Positions 47,229 to 60,339 of a stretch of 64,000 nt of DNA are shown one piece after another (the first letter of the stretch is position 1; each line of letters begins with the position of its first letter). Made by a program: the position numbers and the translations under genes. Source of the stretch: Sphaerulina vaccinii. Lineage: Eukaryota; Ascomycota; Dothideomycetes; Mycosphaerellales; Mycosphaerellaceae. The stretch covers positions 124,001-188,000 of the forward strand of contig JAKUDP010000002.1 in NCBI GenBank assembly GCA_022570795.1, in the 5' to 3' direction. A model generated the notes under the pieces. The model searched no databases and was not told the origin of the DNA. It was given only the letters and a program-made list of their open reading frames with translations.

Positions 47229-50200
47229 GGTTATAAGCTCGAGTTTGTAGAGGAAGTATTAGATAGTAATAGTTAGCCTTTTCTAATAGTAGAATATAAA
47301 TCTATAATAAAAAAAGTAAAACAAGATCTAAAGTATATCTATCTATACTACTAAAAAGATTTAGAAGAACTTAGTATATTCTAGAAGTTTCTAAAAGTAG
47401 ATAAAATAGAAAAAAATCTAGTAAAATATATCTAAGAAAGTAGAGCTTAGAAAATATAAAAAAAAAAGTAAGCTAGAAGCTAAAGTACTATTTTATATAG
47501 ATAAGACTTAACTTCTATACTAGAGTACTACTAATACTTTAGAAAGGTATATTTCTCTAAGAAGAGACTATTTAAGTCTATCTACAAGTATAGATAAGTA
47601 GGAAGTATAGGAAACTATACTAAGCTTATCTAAAAAAGAAGAAAAAGAGTTTTAGATAAAGAAAGTAGCTATCTAGAAACTACTACTTAAGTTATTTAAA
47701 AAAATATTAATTTTCTAAAGTTTAGTTTTAATATTTTAGGTAAAATAGATTAAAAGTAAGAAAATAGATTTAGTAGGAGAGTAGCTATACTAATACTAAC
47801 AAGAGAGAACTATAAGTTCTAGTTTAGAATAATAAGAATATATTTTATATCTAAGTAAGTAGAATAGATTCTATTAGAGACTATACTAGATACTCTAGTA
47901 TTAACTCCTTTAGAACATATATTAACTATATTATTAGACTCGCTAGATAGCTCTATTAAGAGAGTATTCTATAAAAAGTATAATATAGTAGCTCTCTATA
48001 AGATATATATCTATATATTAGTAGATAATTAGAAAGTAATATAGAAAATTAAGATAGTAAAAGAGCTCTAGAAATAGGCTAAAAAAAGGTATAAGAGTAA
48101 GCTTTAAACTATAGGAAGAAGCCTTTTTAAATAGTATACTACGTTTGAAATACAAAATAGCTAGACAATTAATAAAGTATAGTAGAGCCTAAGTACTATT
48201 ATAAAAAGAGTAGTTATAATCTTTCTATAGTTTAAAAAAATTAAGACTAAGAATAGGAAGATATAGTAACTTCTTATAGCTCTATCTAAGTCCTATTTAA
48301 TAATTAGAGATAGTATAGACCTAAAGTAGAATCTTAAGCTTTAGAATATTTTTAGAATTCTAAAAGAAAAATAGAAATAGATAATAGGCCGAAAGATAGC
48401 TATATTTACTAAGAAAGATACCTAGAGACTACTAGCCTATTTCCTCTATAGAGGACTATATATCTAGAATAATTACTCTAGACTCGAGAAAGCAAAGATA
48501 GCTACTAAGACTATAGTACCGAAGATAGAATACTAAGTTAAGAAAAGATATTCTCTATTAAGACAAAGAAGGGAATCTTTACTAGAGAAAGATAAACTTA
48601 AAAAAATAGTAAAGAAACTTAAACTTAAAGTATAATTCTTTAAAAAGAAATCTAACTTAAGTAAAAAGTACCTAAAAAAGGCCTTTATAGTATAAGAAAA
48701 TATAGAGTTACTAACTACTTTAGAAGTATCTTAGACTCTATTAGAGAATAAGAATATAGATAAAGTAGCCTACTTAACTATAGATATAAAAGGCAAGTAT
48801 AGGCTATTAGAATAGCTACTTAACTCTTATACTTCTACCTATATAACTAACTAAAAATTACTCTTTAGAGAACTAAAACCTCTTTAGGCTAGAAAGTAGA
48901 TTAAGGTCGGTAGTAGCTATTTAATAGCTATATATATTAGGAAAGTAGTAATAGAAGGAAGAAAGAGGAAATAGATTATACTAAAAGATATTCTATTTAT
49001 ATCTAGTCTTAGAGTTAATCTTATTTTATAAAGTTAGTTTAGTAAGTAGTTTAGTATTTAACTACTAAAATTTATACTTGTTTTAGCTTCTAGAAAAGTA
49101 GTTATCTAGATAAGGATATTAGAAGGAGTCCTATTTATTAAAGAGATTAATAAGAGCCTTACTAAGTCTATTAGGCTCTAGGAGCCCGACTAAAATTAAA
49201 TATACTTCTTATAGGAATTAATAGATAAAGTATATACTTTCTATATATTAGAGAGTACCTAGGATTAGTAGAAGCTCTAGTATTGAAAGCTTATATATTT
49301 TAGAGAAAAAGTAGTAAAAAACTTTTACTAGGTCTTAGATTTAAAAAGCCTAATACTAATTCTAAAAGAGTATAGAGTATATAGAGTCTATATAATAGTA
49401 AAAATAAAGTAGTATAGAAAGAAAGAGATATAGTAGAAGCTCTAAAAGCTAGCTTTTATATCTATTAATATCTATAGACTTCTACTTATTTTAAAATTAG
49501 AATTTAAGTAGTAGCTTAAAATTATTAATAACTTCTTAAGAAAGAAGTAGGCCTTTCTACTAAAGTTAAAAATAGATATACTACCTACCCTCTACTAATA
49601 GAAAAGGAAAGTAGAGCTTTAATCTAGAAATCCTTTCTAAGTAGTAAAAAGTAATAGAGTAAGAAAGCTTCTTACTATACTAAAGTAGTAGAAGAAAGAG
49701 AATAGAATCTCTTTCTATACTACTAAAGTATATAACTCTATTTAGAATAGAGTTATTAAAAGGTCGATCTAGACCTCTAAAGAAAGAGTAAAGGTAATAC
49801 TAGAAGAATCTAATATACTAATTAAGTTCTAGCCTAAGGTACTAGAAGTAAGTATTATTATTAGAAATACTATTCTAAATAGGCTAGATATTAATAGATT
49901 TAAAGTCTTACTCGAGAAGGTATTCTTAGAATAGAGACCTCTAGTATTATACTTTAGAGTCTAGAGCTATAGAGTAGTAGTATATATAAACCCGAAGTCC
50001 TAGCTAGCTAGAATAAGATTAGACAAACTAATAAATAGAGGTAAGAATACTATATTCGTCGGTTATATTCTAGATACTACTAAAATATAGCTTTTCTAGA
50101 AGCCTAATATAGGAGCTATTAAAGCCTATAGTAGTACTAAGTAGTTTAAGTATAAGAAAGGAGAAGATTTAGAGTTAAATATTTCTAAGCTTAACTAATC

Positions 50201-52456
50201 TAGTAGCGTACTAGTTAGGAAACTAGTAGAGAGACTAAAGAAATAGAAGAAGTCCTAAAGTCCGTCGGGCCCTAGAGGCCCGACTAAATATTAACTACTA
50301 TTTATATAGCTTAGACCTCTACCGAAGGATAAGAAGGAGTACTAGAGGATAGATCTAGAAGAAGAAAACTCTAGGAGTATATAGCTTTAGAAGAAGAAAA
50401 TTAGAATAGAGTAGCCGACTAATTAGCCGACCGAAGTTTATTAAGGAACTAGTAGAAATATATATATTAGAAAATATCTAGATATTATATAAGATCTACT
50501 AGAAGTAAGAGTATAATTCTAGAAGAGAAGGAGATCTTTCTTAGATAAAAGAGAAGAACCTAAACCTAAAGCCTATAGTATAGTTATAAAGTAGATTTTC
50601 TAAAAGAGGTAGAGAAATAAAAAAAAGAATATATCTAACCTAAAGTATTATAAAGTATTCCTTAGCTTAATTAAAAAAGAAAAGAATTATAACTAGGAAA
50701 CCTTAGTAGAAATTAAGGAGGTTGTATTTATAGTACTTAGACCTAATATTACTTTAAAGCAAGAGGTCCCTATTCTAAAGTTCTATAAAAAGATAATATA
50801 GAATTCTAAATAGAGCTATATATAGAAAGAAGTAATCTAGAAAGAACTAGTAGCTTTAGATAGTAACTATACCTAGAAGCTAGTTATACTACTAAAGAGT
50901 ATAAATCTTATAATATCTAAATAGGTCTTTAATATAAAAAGATTAATTAGTAGAGCTATTAAAAAGTTTAAAGTAAAACTAGTTACTAGAGAGTTCTTCT
51001 AGAAGTTTAGAGTAGACTTTAAAAATACTTTTATACTAACTATAAAGTATAATACTTTAAAAGTATTTATAGTAGTTATTTATAAAAAGAACTTAGAAAT
51101 ATACTAAGTAGATATAAATAATATATTTATAAAAAGCTCTCTAAAAAAAATATTTATATAATTCTATCTTTAGAAGTAGAAGTTCTACTAAACTAGGTTC
51201 TAAAGATTCTAAGAAGTCTCTATAAACTTAAGTAAGTAGTAAGAGACTAGAATAAACTCTATATCTTAAAGCTAGAATAAATAGAATTCGATTAATTAGA
51301 GATCGACCTATACCTACTTATCTATAGAAAAAGAAAAATTATAGTTCTAACCTATATAAATAATATACCTATTATAGTACTAGAGCTAAAGAATATTCTC
51401 TAGTTTAAAAAATAGCTTAGTAAAGTTTTTAAAATTAAGAATCTAAAAAAGCTAGAAAAGATTCTTAGAATAAAAATAATAAGAGATAGAGTTATAGAAA
51501 CTCTAAAGCTTAATTAAGAATACTATATCTAAGAGAACCTTGCAAGGCTAAATATAACTAAAGAAAATACCTATCTAACTTTCTTACTAATAGATAGTTA
51601 TAAAAGCTTTACTAAGGCAATTCTATCTAATAAGAAATATACTAAATAGAAGTACTAAAGCTAGATAGGTATATAGATATAGCCGATAGTTATAATAAGA
51701 CTAGATATTACTTTCGCTCTTAGTAGACTAAGCTTATATATAGCTAACCTAATAAGAGGATATATAAATATTTTAAAGAAACTAGTAAGATACCTTAGAT
51801 TATCTCTAAACCTAGAACTTATATTTAGAAGAGGTAGTAGAAGCTTTATTAGATATTTAGACTCTAACTATATAATAGATAAAGTAGATAGAGTCTTAAT
51901 CCTTAGATCTATCTTCTTCCTCTATAGAGTACTAGTATCTTAGATAAGTAAGAAGTAGAAGTCTATAGTAATATTAACTATAGAGGCTAAGTATATAGCT
52001 CTAAATATATATACTAAGCAATCTTAATTCCTAGTAGCGCTTCTAAAGGAAATAGACTATATAGAGTTAGTAAGAGAATATTCTTTTTAACTACTTATTA
52101 AAGCAAACTCTAATATAGTAAATAAACTTAGACCTATTTAGATTATAGGGAATAACTAAGTATCTCTAACTCTAGTTAAGGATACCTATACCTATAAGAA
52201 ATTAAAATATATTAATATAGCTTATAATAATATTAGAAAACTCTAGTAGCAAAGAAAGATAGTAGTAGTATATATTCTAATAAAAAAGATAGTTATAGAT
52301 AGGTTAACTAAGCCGAAGAATAGTCTCTAATTCTAGGAGTTTATAAGACAACTCTAGCTTATATAAATAGCTCTTCTATACTTAATAAGTTATCGAAATT
52401 TGGAATAGAATATAAGTAGAATATAGAATAGAAGGACTCTCTAGCCTAAGTAGAAG

Positions 52457-52703
52457 TATTAGAAAGTATAGTCTAGTTAGACTATCTAAGAGACACTCTT
52501 TTAGAGATTAGATTATATAATATATATTATATAGTAGTAGGTTATATAACTTATCTAATACTCTATATCTTAGGAGGAGATGCAACCTATAACTAACTAA
52601 TATAATTAAGATAGTTAGTTTCTATCTAATACTTCTACTTCTATTATATATTAAAACTCTTCCTATATATTATAGGTATATATATTATTATCCTATTTCG
52701 ATA
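52457..52703 (+). repeat. 3' LTR of copia copy 2
   Basis: 247 bp, TATTAGAAAG to TTTCGATA, followed by GTAAT, the target duplication. Confidence 0.9.
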
Positions 52704-52708
52704 GTAAT

Positions 52709-55700
52709 AAGTATTATAGTCGTAGATAGTTATTATATATAACTTACTATTCTATTTTACTAATTAGAATATAAAAACTTTCTTTACTTACTCTTTTATA
52801 AATATATTAATAAGCTCTAACTAGATTAAGCTTAGCCTCTACTTAGTAAGATTATTAGGTCCTCTATAACCTAATATATATCTAGGTCTAATAAGTACTT
52901 ATATTTGAAGCAAGGGCTATACCTACTAGAAGAGAGCTTATATCGAGCTAATTAGAAATATCTATTAAAGTAGAGTATAAAACTTTATTATAGGTTAGAC
53001 CTCTAAGATATATTTTCTAGTTGTAGAAGTATATAGTAAGTATAATTCTATAATATAAAGAATTATATATAATAGTTACTTGCGCTTAGAATATATATAC
53101 TATACTACTTTTTATAATAAAAGTAATAATTATATATACTATAGTAATAATTTCTAGATAGTATCTATATATCGGCTCTACGGTTCTAATAGCTAACGAG
53201 CTCGACTCTCTAGAGCTAAATAACTACCTCGAAGTTATATCGTAGATAATAAAAAGACCGAATAGGTAATTAGGTATATATAAGCTTATAACTATATAGG
53301 TAATACTAATTTATTAAAAGTATATATTACTTTCGACTATATAGCCGATCTAATAGGTATAATAAGAATAGTAAAGATCCTCGCATACTCTATTACGAAC
53401 GAGTATAATATATAGAATAAGCTAGCTCGGCTAATATTATACTTTAGATATATAGGTATTATTTAAAGTATTATTCGATTACCTAGGCTACTACTTAAGA
53501 ACAACTATACTAAAACGAACTTTATAAGAGGAGGCCTAGTATAGTATTCGGAATATATAATAGTAAATAATAGTAGGCTTAGTATATATAAATTATATAG
53601 ATTTAGTTTATATAATATAAATAATCGATTCTAGTTAATTATAAATAAGTATAGGATAGAGAATATTAATATAAATAGCTTATTTCGTAGTTAGAATATA
53701 GAAGATATACTACCTCAAATATAGAAATCTATATATAAAGTAATAATAGTATATATAAAATAACTTAATATCGAGTATTACTATACTATATATAGCCTAC
53801 TATTAGTTCTATATATTATCTAGATAGTTTTAAAAAAATATATACTAACTAGAAAAGTAAAGCCGAGTCTACTATAAATCTAGTATTAGAGTAATAGCTA
53901 TAGTAAGTAGTAAATATATACTATTAGTAATATTTATCTATTCCTTAGGCTCGTAGTTATAGCGAGGCTATACTTTTAAGATTAATAGTTTGCAAGTACC
54001 CTCGCTAGCTTATATTCTAAAAAAAAAACTTAATATTCTATCTACTTTAGAAAAAGCTAGTATACTAGATAGCTATCTTATTATTTAAAATATTAAAATT
54101 AGACTAGGAACTAAAGCAAAGTTTGCAAAAGCCTAAATATAGTACCTATACGTCTATATAGAGATCTAGGTACTTTTTTATCTTACTATATTTAATAGCT
54201 TATATATATATTCTCGTACGTCTATAGAGTTCTTACTACCTTTTTATATTTTAATATTAAATATATTATAGTACTTTTTAACTAGTAGATAGCTCTAAAA
54301 ATTAGTTATAGTATAAGACTATATTTACTATAGCGCTCTATTATAGTAAGTATTCTACTATAGTCTTCTAATTATCTAGTTTTTACTAGATTGCTATATA
54401 AAATAATTATTCTTTTTTAATATTACTACTATTAGTAAATAATATCTAGATAATAGAGAGAGGTATATATTAAATAGTAGCTAATAATAGTATCTTATCT
54501 ACTAGGTAGCTAGTATTTAGATTAGCGCTATAAGCTAAGAACTATATAGTTAAGTTAATATACTTACTCGTTTCTAATACTAGTATAGAAAACTATATTA
54601 GTATCTCTATATAAGTTAGCGCAAAGTATAGCTAAATAGATAATTAATCTCGAAGCTTATATACTACTATTTAAAACTTATAGAAAGTAATATATTTACT
54701 ACGAGAGTACTATAGATCTATCTACTTTACCTCTAATCTAGTACCCTTTCTAGAAGAGCTATCTACTTCCGGCTCTCCTCTCCTTCTTCTATTACTCTAT
54801 CTATTTTTACTACTACTTAAGCTAAGCTTTATATATTTATTCGATTTTTGCTATTTATTATTTTATTAAAGTTAACTTACTTTAGCTTCTCTAACTTTTA
54901 GCTCGACAAAAAGGTAGTCTAGGTAATAGATCCCTCTCTTATAAAGACTATTTACTAATATATATCTTATTTTTACTAATACTAATATTAGAGACTATAG
55001 ATATTGTCTATAGATCTAGTAGACGCGCAATTGCGTCCTTTATTCTATATAGATATAAGAGATAGAAATTGTAGTAGATAGCTTATATAAAATTTAACTC
55101 TATATTTCTATTTTGGCTATAGTAACTATTAAAGCTATAGTTATAAATATAATATTAATAGAATATAATACGACTATCTTAGATAATAGAGAAGTTTCTA
55201 TATAATTTAACTCTATTAGTATTATAGAAAATACTAAAAACTAGAATATAGCTACTTAGGCTTTAAATATTTTTTTTTCTAGTAGTATAGAATAGCTAAA
55301 TAATTGTATTAATAGCAATACTAGTACTATAAATATTTTATTAGTCTATATTATTAATATTCTTTTTTCTATACTTTGCTTTATATAATAGAAAAAAAAA
55401 ATATATAGGTTCTATAAACTTAGTAGTATTATTAATATTTATATAATTTACTAGTTTTATATACTTTTTTTTAGTAAAAGTTATAAATAACAAGCCCTAT
55501 ACCTAGTCTAGCCTTAGCTAAGTACTACTAAGTAGACTATATTTTATCTAATCTCTAGATATTTCTTTTCTAATAGTTTTTTAAAAAAGTCTTTTAGTTA
55601 AATATATATAAAAGCTCTACTAAAAATATAATATAAAGAGTTAGATTATAATATACTCTTTTTTTATTATATTTGCTCGCTTGTTTATAGAGTTCGAAAT

Positions 55701-57340
55701 ATATCTTCTTAGAGCAAAAGTTGTAGGCTAGAGCAAGCTCGTCTATATTTAATAAATCTTAGTACCTAGCCTTATTTTTAGAAGTTACTAAGTTCTTAGT
55801 AGTTAACTTATCAGACGATTATTAGAGGTGCTATTTTATAATACTTCGAGAGTTATATACGAAATAAGTAGTCTCTATTACCTAGTAGTACTTAAGCTAT
55901 ATAAAGTAGTATAGTCTAAGAGCTTCTAGAAGTATCTATAATATTAATATAGGTTATCTCTTCGACTACTATTCTTCTTTTCTATTCAACTTACTCTATT
56001 ATAGCTAACTATAATATTAGAGAGTATATATAAAGCTAGGTAGATACTCTAGTAAAGTATCTCTTCTAGTATACCTACTTTCTATATTAGTTTTATAAAT
56101 TATAATAGATATAGCTATCGAAGTAAGTATAGTATTTCTTATATAGGTAATAGTAGCTATACTAGATAAATCTATATTTCTAGAAAGTATCGATAAAAGA
56201 ATATTATATAAGATATTATATATTGCTCTAAGTATAGACCTTCTATATATTCTCCGATTTTAGTTACTAATAAGAAGGTAATATACTTACTTCTTCTATA
56301 ATATTAAACGTCGCGAGTCTATCTAATATAGTCGGACTAATACTTCTATAAAAGCTATTATTATAGATATTACTTCTTATAATCTAACTACTTATATAGT
56401 ATCTAAAATAGATTTATTAGTCGAGTAAATATAACCTATATTCTTCTAATAGTACTCTCCTTAGTAGCCGATATATAATACTAGTTATATAGGCTACTAT
56501 ACTATAGTACAGACCTATATATACTATATAAATCGCAATATAGAATACTATAAGTTGTTAGTATAGTAAGGCTCCTTCTCTATTTATAATATAGTATAGT
56601 AAGTATAGTTAAATATAGAAGTAGTATCTATTTTCTTAAAGTAATTACTTTCTAATATATAACTATTAGAATTGTAGTATTATTTTACTAGTTATAAAAA
56701 ACTTTGTTTATCTACGAGCTAGTAATATAGTATTTTAAATAAGAGCCTTAGCTTAGAGCAAGACTAAATCGAGATTCTTAGAGCGCTTATATTTATATAT
56801 TAGTAATAAGAAGTATCGAGCTTTTTATATTATAATAAAAGTATATTCTATATAGTACTAGCCTTAGCTAGACTAACCGAAAGTAGAGTAAAGCAATTTA
56901 GGCAAAAGCAAGACTTGTTACTAGAAAGAAGTATAATATATAAATAATTTTAAAAGAATATTAAAAAAAGCTACTAATAAGCCTACTATAGAATATCGAT
57001 TAATAAGTCTTATATATATCTTGAAATTCTATATATCTATAAGAAAGCCTCTAAAATAACTAGAGAGATCTATAAGCTAGGCTATAATACTAATAGACTA
57101 GTAGAAGAAAATTAGATTATTTATTAGATATTATAGTATATATACTAGTACCGAAGCTTAAGACTAAGAAGTATACTATAAAGTAGTTCGGTATTAGCTA
57201 CTATAGACAAAAACTATATAAGAGTATAGTTTTAGAATTCTATATATAATTAATAGATAAAGCCTTATAATTCTATTAGTAAAATAGAATAGTAAGTTAT
57301 ATATAATAGCTATCTAGGAGAGTACTTATTATAGCTATAT
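52709..57340. mobile_element. ~4.6-kb TIR element (DNA transposon), RIP-degraded
   Basis: Left end at about 52722-52770 and right end at about 57265-57320 form inverted repeats of roughly 45 bp. The shared core reads TATTATATATAACTTACTAT on the left and is its reverse complement on the right, with AATAAGTA-like words just outside both. The interior is AT-rich without open frames, so the transposase is not identifiable. The left end almost touches copia copy 2, which inserted at or inside that terminus. A related right-end copy lies near 14952-14988. Confidence 0.65.
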
Positions 57341-57718
57341 ACCTAGGAGATATACTAGCCTTAGTAGGCTGGCCTAATTAGTCTAAGTATAAGTAGTATA
57401 AATACTCGTCTTAGTAGGTAGATATCTATACTATAGATACTAAAGAATATTATACTATAAGAGTTCTTTTTTCTAGTAATTAGTTTTTCTTATTCTATAG
57501 GAATCTAAATCTAATATAGTTTTACTAGATAAGCCTTACCTATACTACGACAAAGATACTAAAACAATATCTAGAAAAGAGCGAGTAATAGATCTAGCTA
57601 TCTATCTAGAACCGAAATATAGCTATTATTAGTATATATCCTCTACTTAATGCAAGCGTTAATCGCATTGCTACTAGCTATCGCAATTTTAAATTCGCTC
57701 TTCGACGTTATATGCGAC

Positions 57719-58417
57719 TTATCGGCACTTAGCGCAACTAGGGCAGGATAATTTGTGCATATTGGTTCCCTTGCACTTGTTGAGGACGATAATAATAGGA
57801 GTTTCGGAGAGGATCAAAGTTCCCGTTGGGATGGTCTGCGTTGCTACAACGCCAACGCCCTTGCCAAAGTCGCCCATAGTTGCACCAAGTGCGAGTTGAA
57901 TGTGGCCTACCACCATGGGAGATGGGATGTGACCAATAGCAAACCATTCCTCGTCAGTGGTCCAGTGACTGTTGATACTGCCGAAAGCGTCCCTAGCATC
58001 GGCTGTAGAGAAGAAGCAGCAGTTTGGACCTTGAAGAAGTCGCATCTGCTTTCCTTCGTTACAGCCAGCCAACGAGATAGTGTTCCAATCCAAGCTTTCA
58101 GTTTTGATGACATGTACCCACACATTTGGATCTTGATAAGTATCGTCAAAAAACAGTCGTTCTCGTTGTACTCCAGCATAGTTCATCGCGCGTTCGAGAA
58201 ACGAATGGGTCGAGATCAACATCCTATCCTGGCCTTCGAAGTCGAAGTTTCGGTCCAAATGCTGCTCAATGACTTCTGCGGTCAGTTCGCTTTTCCACGT
58301 CTCAGGCTTGAGCCAAGATTGGTTAGTCTGGAAGCCTTTGTCGACATCGAAATGTGGCGAACGCATGTCTCGGTACGTGGTCCGAAACAGAAACTCAGGC
58401 TTGGCGACTGATTGCAT
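57719..58417 (-). CDS. Protein with C-terminal SET-like start, probably 3'-truncated
   Basis: 232 codons from ATG 58417. The N-terminal about 175 residues (FLFRTTYRDMRSPHF, DRMLISTHSFLERAMNY, DEEWFAIGHIPSP) look like a domain I do not recognise. Residues about 185-215 (GKGVGVVATQTIPTGTLILS followed by ETPIIIV) match the first strands of a SET domain. The rest of a SET domain is missing: the frame ends NMHKLSCPSCAKCR-stop at 57719, next to the repeat boundary at 57.64-57.72 kb. The likely explanation is loss of the 3' part by repeat insertion. Without the SET core, methyltransferase activity is not expected. Confidence 0.6.
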   Translation of the reverse strand: MQSVAKPEFLFRTTYRDMRSPHFDVDKGFQTNQSWLKPETWKSELTAEVIEQHLDRNFDFEGQDRMLISTHSFLERAMNYAGVQRERLFFDDTYQDPNVWVHVIKTESLDWNTISLAGCNEGKQMRLLQGPNCCFFSTADARDAFGSINSHWTTDEEWFAIGHIPSPMVVGHIQLALGATMGDFGKGVGVVATQTIPTGTLILSETPIIIVLNKCKGTNMHKLSCPSCAKCR

Positions 58418-58830
58418 GATGTCCAGCTGGAAATAACTTGCTGTCAGCCAACATCAACAAAACAGACTGTCCAAGTTGGGAAAATGCAAACTTGTTATGA
58501 TTTGAGATGAATGTTAATTGAAGGTGGCTGTTGTGTCTATCTAGCTGGAAGGAAGGAAAACAAGGAAACTGCAGGAAGGCAATGGAAGCCCAGTGACTAA
58601 GCAAAGACACAAAAAACAACATAGCGAGTTTCGCAACTCTTGGACTTCATTTATACTGCAGTACGCTACACTCTAAAGGTCGTGCGAAGCTGTACGACCA
58701 GACGCGTCAGTCGCGCGCCTGCTGCTCATGGCGGAAACATGGCCTCCTAGGGTCACCTAGGTCACAGAATACCGAGAGCACGCCTGTATCGATCGCATTG
58801 AGAGCCAAGCTGTACCTTAGGAGGTCGTGA

Positions 58831-59247
58831 AAATTATCATCCAGGGTGCGACGACATGAGCTCGAAGTAATTGTACATGAAGCCTCCGTGGCTATGGCCG
58901 AGGCTGTTCGTGAGCATCCGATTACAGCAAGCGGTCTCCAGGGTCAGGTAGAGGAAGTCAGTGCTGTTGTTTTGACGCCTTGTAAGTTCTTGCACGGAAT
59001 CTGAAATGGAGTTGCGAGGAACGTGCGGCGGAGCGCAGCGCGCAAGAAGCAACGACAGGGATATGAGCGTCAGGACGCTGTCCTAGTTGATGTGCGTCAA
59101 GACCTTACAAGAGACATCATGCAAAAACGAGAGGCTGTGCTAGAAGACCGACAGCGGCAGCAAGAAGCGCAAAGACAGTGGAGAGAAATTATGCAGACAT
59201 ACCAGGCTCAGCTTGGCCCACCGAACGCGCCAGCTGGAGGGCTTTGA
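58831..59247 (+). CDS. Coiled-coil hypothetical protein, partial, two exons
   Basis: A frame without ATG (58831-58981: HELEVIVHEASVAMAEAV) can be joined through a 57-nt intron (GTAAGT at 58982, CAG at 59038) to a charged coiled-coil exon (59039-59247: DLTRDIMQKREAVLEDRQRQ). The stop is at 59245-59247. An in-frame TGA at 58828-58830 blocks extension on the 5' side, so the start is missing or another exon lies upstream. No family recognised; it resembles in style the coiled-coil ORFs at 42771 and 62932. Confidence 0.35.
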
Positions 59248-59976
59248 ACAAACGATACGCAAGGCCTTCATTCACTGGAATTAATAGTGGCCTCAAAAGT
59301 GCAATTATGAACCAGCATCTCATGGGCTTGACCAACTACGGACTGCAAGGACGACATGTTGACATCGTAGATTTGGTGGTTAAGGAGAGCAATGAATGGT
59401 CTGCGACACAATTCGAATATTCCATGGAGCTTCAAAGAGTATGCGATGTCCACCGGAAAATTCTTCCCCAAGCAGTCTGCATACGCTAGTGTACTAAAGT
59501 TCTTGCTCCGCCAAATCTTCGCATAGCACAAGTGTTGATCTGCGCAGAGAAGTTATTAGCTTTGAGGTAGCTGTTACACCGACAGCACTTGATGAGCGGC
59601 ATCTATGAGAAAGAAGATCTAAGGTTCGTCACAGCCACGCATCATTTCATTGGTCCCTGCGCATTTCTCTTCTTGTCCCCCTTTCTATGGCGAAATGTGA
59701 GCTAGCAACGCTGTAGGTAGATCAATGTACAACCGGATCATCTTCGCGCACAGAGATTACTCAAGTCGCTCGGGAGATAATATAAGTTCGTTGGCGAGTG
59801 CTGCGGCCTTCCCTCCATATTTAGTGTGCTCTTCTTGCCAAAAGAATCTGTTTACTGCTAGCTTCTTTCCTCCAGAGGTTACTTGACTACTCACTAACTG
59901 AGCGACTTCTGGGTCTGATCAGACTTCTCGGATTCGTTCTCGCCGAGATATCTGCTGCTTTCATTCGAGCGCTACT
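59248..59976. other. Intergenic, no firm gene
   Basis: A frame at 59307-59489 (MNQHLMGLTNYGLQGRHVDI) may be an additional exon of the preceding coiled-coil gene, but no splice junction was found. The rest shows no coding signal. Confidence 0.35.
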
Positions 59977-60171
59977 ATGAACCCGGACACGATGACGGAC
60001 TCGATCGCGATCACGTTCACGTCGAAGAAAGAGCTCAACAGCACGCTGACGAAGCTGTCCAAGGATGGGAAATTGGACTGGGAGACGTGCGCGAAAATCC
60101 GCGAGAAGGCGATCCCGATTTTCTCCAAGTACGGGTTGGGCACCACGAAGACAGAGGCTCGAGCAAAATGA
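59977..60171 (+). CDS. Small hypothetical protein, 64 aa
   Basis: A short ATG-initiated frame with G/C-rich third positions unlike its surroundings, encoding a charged, probably helical polypeptide (TSKKELNSTLTKLSKDGKLD, then a Lys/Ala-rich end). The codon bias and lack of low-complexity content argue for a genuine small gene. No domain or signal peptide is seen. A pyrimidine-rich leader precedes it (about 59855-59900). Confidence 0.5.
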   Translation: MNPDTMTDSIAITFTSKKELNSTLTKLSKDGKLDWETCAKIREKAIPIFSKYGLGTTKTEARAK

Positions 60172-60339
60172 GTGGTAAGATTGACATGGGTTGGAACGAC
60201 CACACCAAAGCCGTTCCTTCCCTGCCTGTTTAGCCGACCAGAATACGGAGCTCGAAGCGAGCTGGCAGCCTAATGTGTAGTCCTGATTGCTGCCAGCATT
60301 GGCTCTTGATGTGCGCAATGCGGCAATTTCTGCCCGGCA

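Larger units (their letters stand above)
46982..52703 (+). mobile_element. Ty1/copia LTR retrotransposon, copy 2 (full length, heavily RIPed)
   Basis: A 5722-bp element co-linear with copy 1, with 247-bp LTRs and a perfect target duplication GTAAT (46977-46981 and 52704-52708). Nearly all CpG and CpA words present in copy 1 are converted; for example, the CACGTG sites in the LTR have become TATATAG-like sequence. The gag-pol region runs about 47400-52380 with no usable frame. Confidence 0.93.

Noticed and set aside
58395..58622. 75-codon hydrophobic minus-strand frame upstream of the SET-like gene
   Set aside because: Lies in the leader of that gene, overlaps its start, and has no conserved feature.
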